64,000 nt of DNA from Streptomyces thinghirensis. Its GTDB lineage: Bacteria; Actinomycetota; Actinomycetia; Streptomycetales; Streptomycetaceae. Below are positions 47,310 through 57,318 of this stretch, piece after piece; the stretch's first letter is position 1; each line of letters begins with the position of its first letter. Below the pieces are notes generated by a model that saw nothing but the letters and a program-made list of their open reading frames with translations, was not told the DNA's origin and ran no database searches. Position numbers and translations under genes: made by a program. The DNA lies in contig JAKFGP010000050.1 in NCBI GenBank assembly GCA_021502835.1, positions 124,001 to 188,000 on the forward strand, written 5' to 3'.

Positions 47310-48165
47310 GTGCTGAGTCCATCACGCAGCGCCCCGGCAGGCCCACGACGCGGTCGCCCGGCCGGCGCGCCGCCGAGCTGGCCGCGCTGCGGGCACTGGT
47401 CCGACGGGGGACGACCCGGCTGGTCGCCAGCCCTGCCCAGGCGGGTCTGACGCTGCTGAACCCCCTGCTCTACTTCGTGGTCCTCGGGACCGGGCTGCAG
47501 GGCATGGTCGGGTCCACTTCCGGCACCGGGGACTACATGACCTACGTCTATCCGGGGATCCTGATGATGGCCGTGCAGATGCCCGCGCTGAACGCCGGGA
47601 TGTCCATCGTCCGCGACCGGGAGACGGGGCTGCTGCGTGCCGTGCTGGTCGCTCCGGTGCGGCGGGACACCTTCCTGGTCGGCAAGTGCCTGGGCAGCAC
47701 GGCGACGGCGACCGCGCAGGGGGGCCTGCTCCTCGCCTTCGCCCCGCTCGCCGGCCTGCCCTACGACCCGCTGCTGCTCCTCGCCCTGCTCGGGGAACTG
47801 GCGCTGGTGGCGTTCACCCTGACCGCGTTGGTGACCCTGGCGGCCGTCCGCATCACCCGGATCGAGACGTTCCAGTCAGCGCTCGGCGTGACCATGCTGC
47901 CGCTGTTCTTCCTGTCGGGGCGCGATGTTCTCGGTGGAGGGCCTGCCGGTGTGGCTGGCCGCGATGACGCTCGTCAACCCGTTGACCTACGCCGTGGACG
48001 CGCTGCGACAGACCGTGGCCGGGGCCCGCGCCGGGCGGCGTGCTCCCGGCCGGGCCGGACTGGGGCGGCTGGACACCGCCGCTCCTCGTCGAACTGCTGG
48101 TGATGTGCGTGCTCGGCCTCGCGGCCCTGGTGCTGGCGGCCCGCCGCTTCTCCCGTGCGGGTTAG
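47310..48165 (+). CDS. lasso-cluster ABC transporter permease
   Basis: ABC-2/DrrB-type permease, about 284 residues with six helices: LTLLNPLLYFVVLGTGLQGM, YVYPGILMMAVQMPALNAGM, AQGGLLLAFAPLAGLPYDPL, ALVAFTLTALVTLAAVRITR, GVTMLPLFFLSGRMFSVEGL (with the family FxxSGxxFP-like segment), LLVELLVMCVLGLAALVLAA. GTG 47310 follows GGGAGGGAG. Frame changes near 47365, 47925 and 48030. Its last codons overlap the convergent response regulator's stop region. Confidence 0.87.
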
Positions 48166-48857
48166 CGAGTGGCCTTCACTCCGGTGGCGGCGTCCACTGG
48201 GGGAGCCCGCGAGCTCGGCGGGGGTGACCAGGCCGTCCTCGATCGCCCGGGCCAGCATGTCGGTCTTCGTCGGTGCGGGCCGACCGACCTGGGCGTACTT
48301 GACCCGGGCCCGCTTGATGTACATGTCCACGGTGTGCACGGACACGCCCATGCGGCGGGCCACCGACGCCTTGGACATGGACTGGAACCACCACAGGAGC
48401 GACGTCCCGCTCCTGCTGGGACAGCCGAGGGGCCACCGGACTGCGGTCGGACACCAGAACGCCGGCTGTCGTCGGCGGGCACAATAAGGGGCGGTCCGCC
48501 GCGGCGGCGCGCACCGCGTGCAGCAGATGGGCCTGGCCCTCGCTCTTGGTGACGAACCCGGCAACGCCCATGTTCCAGCACGTCCAGCACCAGCGACTCG
48601 TCGGTGAACTGCGAGAGACGACCAGCCGCCGGCCCTCGGCGGTCAGTTCACCGATGTCCGACAGCACCAGTCGACCGTTGAGGTTGAGGTCCACGATCAG
48701 GACGTCCACCGCGCCGGAGCGCAGGTCCGCCGTGGTGTCGCCGGTGTGTCTGGCCGCGGATGCCGGGGGCCTCGGCCAGCCAGGCCCGGACACCGTCGAT
48801 CACCACCGGGTGATCGTCGACGATGCCGACGTGGAAGGCGGTCGCGGTACGCGCCAT
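48162..48857 (-). CDS. LuxR-family response regulator
   Basis: About 230 residues. Receiver: FHVGIVDDHPVVIDGVRAWL (acidic pocket), VDVLIVDLNLNGR (phospho-acceptor Asp in IVDLN), GVAGFVTKSEGQAHLLHAV (conserved Lys). The C-terminal HTH is SQQERDVLLWWFQSMSKASV, ARRMGVSVHTVDMYIKRARV. ATG 48857; the exact stop is uncertain (TAA at 48162 or TGA at 48176, depending on a frame change near 48205). Other breaks near 48755, 48620, 48575, 48400. Likely the pathway regulator of the lasso cluster. Confidence 0.82.
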
Positions 48858-49975
48858 CGGGGATTCCAGCCACAGCAGGTTCTCCTTCTCGTCGAACAGC
48901 ACCGATGTGCCGGCGAAACGGATCGCGTGCGGCGCTGCGGGGGCCGCTGCGTCGGCCACCACGCTCACGGTCACCTCGCCGGCCGTCACCACGACGGTGA
49001 CCCGGGCGACGGTCTTCGCCGACGCGAGCGCGAGGAGCGGACCGTCGGTCAGATGCCGGCGCGCCGCCACGGGGACGTCGGGCAGTTCCCCGGTAGCAGA
49101 CGAACGTGACGTCCACGTCCCGGCGTTCGGCGACGTCCGCGCAGGCGCGCAGTTCGTGCAGCAAGGGATGGGCCGCGTCCTCCGTCTCGGCGAACAGCCT
49201 GCGCAGTCGCGCCGCCTCGATGGCGCTCGATCGCTGGACCCCCCTCGTCGCCCGGGTCGGCACGGCCCTCGGCCAGGTCCTGCAGCAGCGGCGCGATGCG
49301 GTCGCGCAGATAGCGTGTAGCGCCGCCGCCGTTCGGCGTGCCGGGTCTCTTCGGCCGCCTCATCGGGCCATGCGGTCGGCATGCGCCCGCGCCGCGCCGG
49401 CCGTGAGTCGGGCGGCACGGTGCAACTCCTGGCGAGCAGGACGAAGGCGAGTGGATACCGGCCGTGGTGTAGGACTGGGCGATCAGACGGGACCACGCCT
49501 CCATGGGTGTCCAGTTCGCCGTGCGCCCCGAGCGCCGCCATCGTCATCGCGACGGTGCAGGCGAGGAGGGCGACCAACTCGCGCATCGGGCGCTGCATCA
49601 GGAGGAGTACGCCGAACCAACCGACCGTGTTCGCGGCCCAGCTGAGGTCGCTGATCGCCGCACCCCGCGGATACGTCGCGACGGCGACGATGCCGGCCAG
49701 CGGTGCGACGGACGTCAGGAACGGGGGCCAGACGGCCGCGTAACGCGGTCCGGAGCAGGAGGACGGAACCGACCAGCTGGACGACGGAGAGCATCAGCCA
49801 GGAGGCCAGCGCCGCCCACGCCGGCTCGTACCGCGACCAGCCGCGAACCAGGATCAGCGAGTCGTAGCCGAAGTGCCAGACGGCAACGATGACCACGACC
49901 ACGACGCTGATCACCCGGGTGTACCGGGCCGCGACCGACTCGCCCGCCAGCGGGGCGCCCGCATCGCTCCCTCAT
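48800..49975 (-). CDS. membrane sensor-kinase-like protein lacking the phospho-acceptor His
   Basis: About 390 residues. ATG 49975 overlaps the stop of the upstream kinase gene (ATGA). N-terminal helices: VISVVVVVIVAVWHFGYDSL, WAALASWLMLSVVQLVGSVL, LVALLACTVAMTMAALGAHG. The dimerisation helix reads TRYLRDRIAPLLQDLAEG: in the position of the HisKA_3 His (compare LHDTVLTTL in its neighbour) there is Arg. The HATPase remnant is LTDGPLLALASAKTVARVTV, VVTAGEVTVSVVADAA. Probable TGA at 48802 overlaps the response regulator by ~55 bp. Frame changes near 49960, 49735, 49500, 49440, 49385, 49250, 49095, 48860. Confidence 0.7.
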
Positions 49976-51057
49976 CGTGGCCACCGAAGCGTGACGTGAA
50001 CGCCGTCGCCGGGGCGCGTCTCGATGAGCGCGTCCCCGCCCACCGCGACCATCCGGCCCCTGATCGACTCCCGCAGCCCCCTGCGGTGCGCGGGTACGGT
50101 CGTGGGGTCGAGCCGCGTCCCGCGTCCAGCACCTTGACGATCACACCGGTTCCGGCCGGTTCCACACGCACCTGCGCCTAATGGTGCCGGAGTGCCGGGC
50201 AACGTTCGTAGAGCCTCCGCCACGGCATCGACGAGCGCGGTCAGGACCCGGCGCGGCAGAGGCAGCAGCACCGGAACGGTCCCGAGCTCCACGGTCAGCG
50301 GGGGCTGATCCGGGCCGCGCCCCGAAGGCCGCGGCGCGCGCTGCTGGTATCGAGGCGGACCAGGGGTGTGGTCGTGCTGCGTGGGGGGCCGCCGATCCGG
50401 TCGGGTCCGCCGAGGCGTCCGTTGCCGGCCCCCGAGAGCCCGGATGACGCGGAGGTCGGCCACGGCGCGGTCACGCAGGACAGTGGAATGCCCGGTGATC
50501 GCTCCGGTACTCACCATGGTGAGGGTGGTGAGCACGGTGTCGTGCAGTCGCCGTTGCTGGTCTTGTTCGTCCGCACGGGCCGCCGCCCTCGCCAGCTCGT
50601 TCGCACGGGCCTCGGCCTTGGCCACCAGCGCGGAGTCCGCCGATCGGGCGGCGCTTGGCGCAGCAGCATGAACATCCCGGCGCTCAGAGTGCCCTGGAGC
50701 AGGAGCACGACGGGAGCCTCCCGCAGCCCCGGGGCGCCGACCGTGTAGGCCGCGGTGATCACGACGGTCGCGAGCAGCCCGTGGGGCTGGCGCAGGAAGC
50801 ACCTGTGCGTTGAGCACGGTGACGCTGGCCTATGAGGTCGACCCATCCGGAGCCGGCGGACGCCGGCCATACCGAGGCGGGTACCATTGGCCGTGAGCAG
50901 GCAATGAGGCGCGGGTGAGACCGACGACGTCACCCGCGGCAAACCGGAAGGCCGGTCTGCCGTGTGGGGACGCCGGCGCCCGAGCCCGCCCAGACCAGTA
51001 CCGGCGGGCGACGGGCAGCAGCAGCACCCACGCTGGGGTTCCCGCCGCCGATCCCAT
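49972..51057 (-). CDS. membrane sensor histidine kinase
   Basis: About 360 residues; the N-terminus is uncertain because the frame changes repeatedly upstream of 50800. Membrane helices: HGLLATVVITAAYTVGAPGL, VVLLLQGTLSAGMFMLLRQA. Coiled segment LVAKAEARANELARAAARAD, H-box EQDQQRRLHDTVLTTLTMVS, then HATPase ending LRESIRGRMVAVGGDALIET and GDGVHVTLRWPR. The stop overlaps the next kinase-like gene. ATG 51057 (MGSAAGTPAWVLLLPVARRY) is the best visible start. Confidence 0.7.
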
Positions 51058-51565
51058 TCAGGGCATGACCATGCGCTAGCTGGTGCGCTCGACATCCGTA
51101 GAACCACGGTGACCAGCAGGGCCTGACGCTCGAGGATGAGTACTTATTGACTCGCAGAACGTAACCGCGCGCGCTGCCCCGGGCGGCTCGCCGAGGCACT
51201 GCTCCGGCGAGCTCGCGCCGCTCGGACAATCAGTGCGGGCCCTGAAATGGAGGGCGGGGTCACCTCCGCCGCGATGGCACAGGGAGGACCGCGCCGGCGC
51301 GGGGCAGGTGGTGACCGCCTCGACCGTACACGAACGCCGCCAGTTCACGGTCGGGTTGCCGGGGAACCGCCCGCCCTCCGGGCAGCCCACCGGGACCGTG
51401 CGATGCGGCGTGGACACTCGTGCACGATGCGGTCCTTCCGGTCGGTGTGTCGTCTCGGCCGAGCCTCGACCGCTGGACTTGAGACCATCGTGAGCTTCAG
51501 CTTTTGTCAGCCAGTACGAACTGTGCGCTGGAGTTTTGTCAGCCGCGATCCGTCAATCCGATCGC
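51058..51565. other. intergenic, no gene recognised
   Basis: Upstream of the kinase pair. TTTTGTCAGCC occurs twice (about 51501-51511 and 51533-51543), a direct repeat of unknown meaning. No supported coding sequence. Confidence 0.4.
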
Positions 51566-51691
51566 ATGGGGCACTCCACCGGGCGCGCACGCAGGAAGCC
51601 CGCACGCAGGACAAGAAGTTTGGGGGAGGAGGGAAACGACCGTGCAACGCAGTCAAGGGCCCGGTTCGAATGCCTCCGAACCGGCCCCTGA
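51566..51691 (+). CDS. possible small basic protein
   Basis: 41 residues, MGHSTGRARRKPARRTRSLG onward, very Arg-rich. No good ribosome site, and it overlaps the hairpin next to the tRNA-like relic, so it may not be expressed. Listed only because start, stop and composition are clean. Confidence 0.2.
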   Translation: MGHSTGRARRKPARRTRSLGEEGNDRATQSRARFECLRTGP

Positions 51692-51696
51692 ACTGC
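51649..51696 (-). terminator. GC-rich hairpin downstream of the tRNA-like relic
   Basis: Imperfect 20-base arms (51649-51668 and 51677-51696) with an 8-base loop. It lies just past the 3' end of the relic on the minus strand, where a tRNA terminator would be expected. Confidence 0.6.
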
Positions 51697-51710
51697 GACT
51701 GGCATCACCA

Positions 51711-51779
51711 GTCGGGACGACAGGATTCTAACTCCGCAACCCCCCGACCCCCTACCGGCGCGCTATCAATTTGTCCCAT
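51711..51779 (-). pseudogene. degenerate tRNA-Pro(GGG)-like relic, possible att remnant
   Basis: The minus strand reads an acceptor half TGGGAC that pairs with GTCCCG at the 3' end, an anticodon-like loop with GGGGG, and a T-arm end AATCCTGTCGTCCCGAC that matches streptomycete tRNA-Pro. It is only about 69 nt: the D-arm is shortened and the T-loop (GAGTTAGAA) departs from the consensus. A functional tRNA is unlikely; a remnant of an integration site is plausible. Confidence 0.5.
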
Positions 51780-52050
51780 CCCGTGGTGCGCGTCCCACGT
51801 TCCGTGGCGGTCACGCAGGTCAGCCCTACCCCATCCACGGCCCGACGGAGTGGCTGGCCTTCCCACCCCGAAGCGGTCGGCGTATCACAGGAGCAGTCGC
51901 CATGCTGGACACGGCCGGTCGCTGCCGGTCACCTGCCGCGATTCCCACCCGATGATTACATGCGATACGGCTTTGGTCGTGCCGCCGCCACTAGGCGACA
52001 CCTCGCACGGTGCCGAACTGAACGACCCCAGCGACTCGGCAACAACCGCG
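51780..52050. other. intergenic, no gene recognised
   Basis: About 270 bp between the tRNA-like relic and the transporter gene. Short open frames only; none carries a recognisable motif. Confidence 0.35.
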
Positions 52051-53003
52051 GTGACAACAACCGCTGTAACGGCGCGACGCTGGCGGCGGCCGCCGCGCGC
52101 GCGTGACCGTCTTCCCGGTCTCGTACCTCGCTGACCGGCGCCCTCGGCTCCGCGCCCCGGGATCTCCACCCGGGCCGACGACGGAGTCGGTGCAGTACCT
52201 GCGGGGAGTCGTGATGTTCTGCATGGGCATCACCATGACCCCGGAGGACTTCGGGTCGCCAAGCCGACCCTGGGCGGTGGCCTCGGGCTGGTCGCGGCCG
52301 CGCACACGTCATCATGCGCCGGGGCTCAGGCTTGGGCTAATGCGTGCCCACCTGCTCGACCTCCCCCGCAACTCGCCGCCGGGCGTGGACTCCTCGTCGG
52401 CTGCGCGCCCAGCGGCATCGGCTCAACGTGGGTGACGTACCTGGCCCGGGGCGACGTCGCCCTGTCGGTCTCCGTCGCGACCGTCTCGACGCTCGTCGCC
52501 CCGCTGGTCACGCCGCCGCCGACGCTGCTGCTGGCCGGCGAGTACCTCCGGTGGACGCCGGGTCCATGGTCACCGACATCTCAAGACGGTGCTGCTGCCG
52601 GTCCTCGCTGGCCTGGTCGTACAGCTGCTGGCGGGGCGGTTCGTGGAGCGGGCGCTGCCGGTGCTGCCCTGGCTGTCCGCGCTGACGATCCTCGGTGATC
52701 GTGGCGGTGGTGGTGGCGGGCAGTGCCGACGCGATCAAGTCGGCCGCGGGCTGGTGTTCCGTCGCCGTCAGGCCGCACAACGGCCCCGGGCCGGCGCTCG
52801 GTTACGGCGCGGGGCGATCGGCCGGCTCGGTGAACCGGCGAGCTGCGCCATGGCCTTCCAGGTCGGCATGCAGAACTCCGGCCTCGCGGCATCCTGGCCA
52901 CCGCCCACTTCAGCTCCGCTGGCGGCCCTGCCGGCCGCGTGTTCTCCGTCTGGCACAACGTTCCGGCGCGGTCACCGCGGCTAGCTGTCGCGCTGGGCGG
53001 TGA
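52051..53003 (+). CDS. BASS-family (bile acid:sodium symporter-like) transporter
   Basis: About 315 residues, up to ten helices. Recognised from GVVMFCMGITMTPEDF, the first-repeat signature, then VTYLARGDVALSVSVATVST, LVAPLVTPPLTLLLAGEYL across breaks and MAFQVGMQNSGLAA, the conserved second-repeat motif. Family members move organic anions with Na+; substrate unknown. Start uncertain: GTG 52051 gives VTTTAVTAR before a frame change. Breaks near 52085, 52150, 52200, 52260, 52300, 52430, 52590, 52695, 52770, 52895. Confidence 0.8.
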
Positions 53004-53068
53004 CTAGCGGCCGGCTGAGCGGCTTCCGCGACGCCGGCCCGTCCGGCGCGCGCCGGACGCCGGTCAGG

Positions 53069-53510
53069 CCCGACCGGCTCGCGCACCATGAACACATCCA
53101 CCAGTCCTCGGTCTCGACGGTGAACCCGTGTCGCGCGTACAGCCGCCGAGCCGCACTGCCCCAGCTAGCACGTTCAGGCGGACGACGTCACCGCCGCGGT
53201 CGCATCGTGCCAGCAGCGCGCGGAGCACGGCCGAGCCGATCCCCCGCCCTGGAGGCTCGGGGAGGTAGAAGTGCTCCAGCGACCGAGGCGTTCCCGGCCG
53301 GTCGCAGCGCCACGCAGCCGGCGAACGCGCCCTCCACCTCGATCACCCAGGTGTGCGTCCGGTCGAATCCGTTCCCATGTACGCCGAGTCACCGCGAGGA
53401 CACGGCGGCCGGCAGGCGGCCACCTGGCAGCCGTAGCGCGACCAGGTGTCCGCACGCCCCGACGGATACACCACACCCTGTCGCCCCCGACGCACCGTGC
53501 GCCCCGGTTA
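53069..53510 (-). CDS. GNAT-family N-acetyltransferase (badly broken)
   Basis: About 145 residues reconstructed over several frames: HTWVIEVEGAFAGCVALRPA, then VEHFYLPEPPGRGIGSAVLR with the acetyl-CoA loop GRGIGSA, ALLARCDRGGDVVRLNVL and a C-terminal VFMVREP. The start is not resolved. Substrate unknown. Divergent from the cupin gene. Frame changes about every 80 bp. Confidence 0.6.
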
Positions 53511-53511
53511 A

Positions 53512-53872
53512 CGTCACGGCACGACCCACAGCTTCGTTGTCCGCGTCCCCGACGCCGAGCTCTGCACCCGAGCCCCTCTCCCCGCGCAGATCGTGTCCGG
53601 CACCCCGGAGGTGACCGGCAAGGTGGTCTGGGAGTCGGCGGACGGCCGACAGGTGCGCGGCGTCCGGCAGATCACCCCGGGCGTCGTCACCGACACCGAG
53701 GCGGACGAGATGTTCGTCGTGCTCAGCGGGTCGGCCACGATCGAGGTGGAGGGCGGCCCGACGCTGACGGTGGGGCCGGGCGACCTGGCCGTGCTGCGCG
53801 AGGGTGACCGGTACGACGTGGACGGTGCACGAGACGCTGCGCAAGGCGGCGTACGCGATCAACATCGGCTAG
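53512..53872 (+). CDS. small cupin-domain protein
   Basis: About 119 residues. SFVVRVPDAELCTRAPLPAQ then GVVTDTEADEMFVVLSGSAT, IEVEGGPTLTVGPGDLAVLR, a typical RmlC-like cupin with the E-x-F/x(n)-G pattern of motif 1. It ends AINIG at TAG 53872. No start codon is visible in frame before 53512, so a base is probably wrong at the 5' end; a GTG at 53593 would give a shorter protein. Break near 53825. Enzyme role unknown. Confidence 0.65.
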
Positions 53873-53955
53873 CACCGGCGGGCCGCCGTCCTCGCCCGGA
53901 CGTCCTCGGCCCTCCCCGTCCCTAGCCTCCTCCTCCTCCCTCCGTACCTTTGTCC

Positions 53956-53971
53956 TGTCAAAAGGTTGACA
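53956..53971. promoter_or_regulatory. TGTCAA-AAGG-TTGACA palindrome before the first dehydrogenase
   Basis: Six-base arms with a 4-bp centre, 67 bp upstream of the gene at 54038. The right half can also serve as a -35 TTGACA box. The same half-site appears in the large inverted repeat at 63037-63100. Confidence 0.6.
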
Positions 53972-54037
53972 TGATCGCCTGCGCTCGCCGAGGGTGGGCG
54001 GGGACAGAGCAGGGACCGGTCCGAAGAGGGGGCTTTC

Positions 54038-55206
54038 ATGGTGGACGCGCTGGGTGTCGCCGTCGTCGGTTTCGGCTGGATGGGCCGGGTGCACACCCAG
54101 GCGTACGCCCGTGTCCGGCACCACTACCCGCAACTCGCCCTGCGCCCGGAACTCGTGACGGTCGCCGAGGAGGTGCCGGGGCGGGCGGAGGAGGCCGCCG
54201 CGCAGTTCGGGTTCGCGTCGACGACCCGGGACTGGCGCGACGTGGCCGCCGACCCGAGGGTGGGGGCGGTCAGCATCACCGCCCCGAACTTCCTGCACCG
54301 TGAGATCGCCGTCGCGATGGCCGAGGCCGGCAAGCACATTTGGATCGAGAAGCCGGTCGGCCTGACCGCCGGCGACGCCCGTGCGGTGGCGGACGCGGGT
54401 CGCCGAGGCCGGGTGTCCAGGGCGCGGTCGGCTTCAACTACCGCAACGCGCCCGCCGTCGAGGCCGCCCGCGAGCTGATCACGTCCGGGAAGATCGGCAC
54501 CGTCACGCATGTCCGCATCCGGCTCTTCAGCGACTACGCGGCCCATCCGGAGTCCGCGCTGACCCGGCGCTACGAGCGGGAGCGCGGCGGCAGCGGGGTG
54601 CTCGGCGACCTGGCCTCGCACGGCGCCGACCTGGCCCGCTTCCTGCTCGGCGACATCGCGTCGCTGACCGCCGACACGGCGATCTTCCTGCCCGAGCGAG
54701 CCCGCCCGGCCGCCGCCACCGCCGGTCACTCCCGGCCGCGGGCGGCGAGCCCGGCCCGGTCGAGAACGAGGACTCGTCAGCTGCCTGCTGCGCTTCGCCT
54801 CCGGCGCCCGCGGTATCCTGGAGGCCTGCCGGGTCTCGGTCGGCGAGCAGAACAACTACGGCTTCGAGGTACGCGGCACCAAAAGGGCGCGGTGTTCTGG
54901 GACTTCCGCCGCATGAACGAACTGGGCGTCAGCCGCGGCACGGCCTACCAGGACCAGCCGGTCAGTACCGTCTACGTCGGCCCCCGCGCACGGCGAGTTC
55001 GCCGCCTTCCAGCCGGGAGCCGCGAACGCCATGGGCTACGACGACCTCAAGGTGGTGGAGGCCCACCGCTTCCTGCGCTCGATCGCGGAGGGCACCCCGT
55101 ACGGCGCCACCCTGCCGGACGCGGTGCACAGCGCGGCCGTACTTGGACGCGATGACGCGGGTCGGCGGAGCGAGGCGCTTGGACCGAGGTCCGGCCGGAG
55201 GGGTAA
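54038..55206 (+). CDS. Gfo/Idh/MocA-family oxidoreductase 1
   Basis: NAD(P)-dependent sugar/cyclitol dehydrogenase, about 388 residues. ATG 54038: [20 protein letters not shown] is the Rossmann nucleotide loop; [36 protein letters not shown] is the conserved EKP motif with the catalytic Lys; [20 protein letters not shown] has the H/D pair of the second domain. Ends near TEVRPEG. Frame changes near 54405, 54715, 54775, 54885, 54990, 55145. First gene of a four-gene plus-strand run. Confidence 0.9.
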
Positions 55207-55319
55207 GACCGGACGGGTAAGAGCGGGACACCCGCAGACGCCCGTAGGTCCCCGCACCGGCCGGCGCTCGCGCCGCGTCCCCGTCCCCCTCCCTTCCTCC
55301 GGCCACCGAAAGGACGACG

Positions 55320-56490
55320 ATGTCCTCGTCCCCGTCCCTCCCGCCGCGCCTGGCTGTCCGAGCGGGACTGCGACCTCGACACGTTCCGCGCGCTCGTCGA
55401 GCGGCCCACCGACCCCGCCGATCATCCGCGGGCCCGCGCCGTGGAGCGGAACGTCCCGGTCTACGACGCCGGCCGGCTGCACGACGACCGCGAGACGGCC
55501 GCCGAGCTGGTCCGCGCCCTCGCCGACGGCCCCTGCATCGTCGTCCTGGAGGGCGCGTTCCCGGACCCGTCGGTCGTCGACCGGGCCACCGCCGTGTTCG
55601 ACGCCCTGATCGCCGAGCAGCGCGCCTCGGGCACCGACGCCGGCGACCACTTCGCGGCGCCCAGGACCAACGACCGGGTGTGGAACGCCCTGGAGAAGGC
55701 GGCCCTGCACGACGCCGAGGCCTTCGCCGACTACTACGCCAACGACGCTGGCCCTGGTCGCCCGGGCCTGGCTCGGCCCCGGCCACCAGGTCACCTCCCA
55801 GATCAACGTGGTCAGCCCGGGCGGCACGGCCCAGACTGTGCACCGCGACTACCACCTCGGCTTCCTCTCCGAACGAGGTCGCCGCCGCCTATCCGGCGCA
55901 CGTGCACCGCCTCTCCCCGTAGCTCACGCTGCAGGGCGCGGTCGCGCACCGCGACATGCCCGTGGAGTCCGGGCCCACGATGCTACCTTCCGCACTCCCA
56001 GAAGTACGAGCCGGGCTACCTGGCCTGGCGGCTCCCGGAGTTCCGGGCCTACTTCGAGGCGCACCACGTCCAACTGCCCCTCGCCAAGGGCGACGCGGTC
56101 TTCTTCAATCCCGCGCTCTTCCACGCGGCCGGCACCAACCGTTCCGCACATCCGTCGCACTGGCCAACCCTGCTCCAGGTCTCCTCGGCGTTCGGCCGCG
56201 CCATGGAGACCGTGGACCGGGAGGCGGTGGCGAACGCCGTCTACCCGGTGCTGCTCAAGCGCCGGGGGGCGAGGGCGTGGACGAGCGGGTGGCTGAAGAA
56301 CGTGATCGCCGCGAGCGCCGAGGGCTACCCCTTCCCACCAACCTCGACAGCGATCCGCCGGTCGACGGTCTGGCCCCGCCCTCGCAGGCGGATGTCGTAC
56401 GGCGGGCGCTGCGCGAGGGAGTGGCCGCCGGAGGCACTTGCGCGAGGTGCTGCGGGCCGGCCGGGAACGCCGGGAGAGCCGAGGAGGTGA
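55320..56490 (+). CDS. phytanoyl-CoA dioxygenase (PhyH) family protein
   Basis: Fe(II)/2-oxoglutarate-dependent oxygenase of about 389 residues. ATG 55320 after AAAGGA. The double-stranded beta-helix shows VVSPGGTAQTVHRDYHLGFL with the HxD iron ligands and FFNPALFHAAGTNRS with the distal His. Probably hydroxylates an intermediate or substrate of the cyclitol pathway; real substrate unknown. Ends at TGA 56490. Frame changes near 55355, 55750, 55870, 55915, 55985, 56275, 56335, 56440. Confidence 0.85.
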
Positions 56491-56495
56491 CGGGC

Positions 56496-57282
56496 GTGAG
56501 GGACTTCTCGACGACAAGGTCATCCTGGTCAACGGCGGAAGTCAGGGCGTCGGGGCCGCCGTCGCGCGGGCCGCCGTCCGCGAGGGCGCGGTCGTGGCCG
56601 TCACCGGACGGCGCCCGGAGCCCGGTGACGCCCTGGTGGCCGAGCTGACGGCGGCGGGCGGCACGGCGATGTTCGGTACGGGCCGACCTGGCGGCCGCGG
56701 AGCAGGCGAAGACCTGCGTGGCCCGGGTGGTGGAGGCGTACGGCCGTGTCGACTGCCTGGTGAACTCGGCCGGGCTGACCTCGCGGGGGACGCTGCTGGA
56801 CACGACTCCCCGAGTTGTTCGACCAGCACATCGCGATCAACCTCAAGGCGCCGTTCTTTGCGATGCAGGCGCTGGTCGCGGACATGCTGGGCCGGGGAGC
56901 GCCCCGGCACCGTCGTCAACATCATCACGTCCTCGGCGCACGGCGGGCAGCCGTTCCTCGCGCCCGTACGTCGCCGCGAAGGCGGGGCTGCATGGGTCTC
57001 ACCGGGAACGCCGCGCACGCATGCCGCTGGGACCCGGGTGCGGATCAACGGCCTGAACATCGGCTGGACGGCGACCGAGGGTGAGGACGCGACCCAGCGC
57101 GCCTTCCACGGTGCCGGGGACGAGCTGGCGCGAAGGAGGCCGCCGCCCGGCTGCCGATGGGCAGGCTCGAGGCAGCCGGACGAGATCGCCGACTTCGTGG
57201 TCCTGCTGCTGTCGGACCGGTCGGGGTGGTCACCGGCTCGGTGATCGACTGGGACCAGAACGTCCTCGGTGGCCTGGACTGA
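56496..57282 (+). CDS. short-chain dehydrogenase/reductase
   Basis: NAD(P)-dependent SDR, about 261 residues. GTG 56496 with AGGAGG eight bases upstream. KVILVNGGSQGVGAAVARAA is the TGxxxGxG-type loop; RVDCLVNSAGLTSRGTLLD the NNAG strand; VNIITSSAHGGQPF holds the catalytic Ser and PYVAAKAG the YxxxK pair in the corrected frame; ends VIDWDQNVLGG. Frame changes near 56510, 56680, 56810, 56900, 56965, 57030, 57130, 57225. Confidence 0.9.
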
Positions 57283-57318
57283 GTTCTCACCACCGCAACC
57301 ACGGGAGCAGCGGAGCAC

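Noticed and set aside
51771..52106. Plus-strand open frame of about 110 codons
   Set aside because: No motif or ribosome site; it ends inside the transporter start and looks like GC-driven noise.
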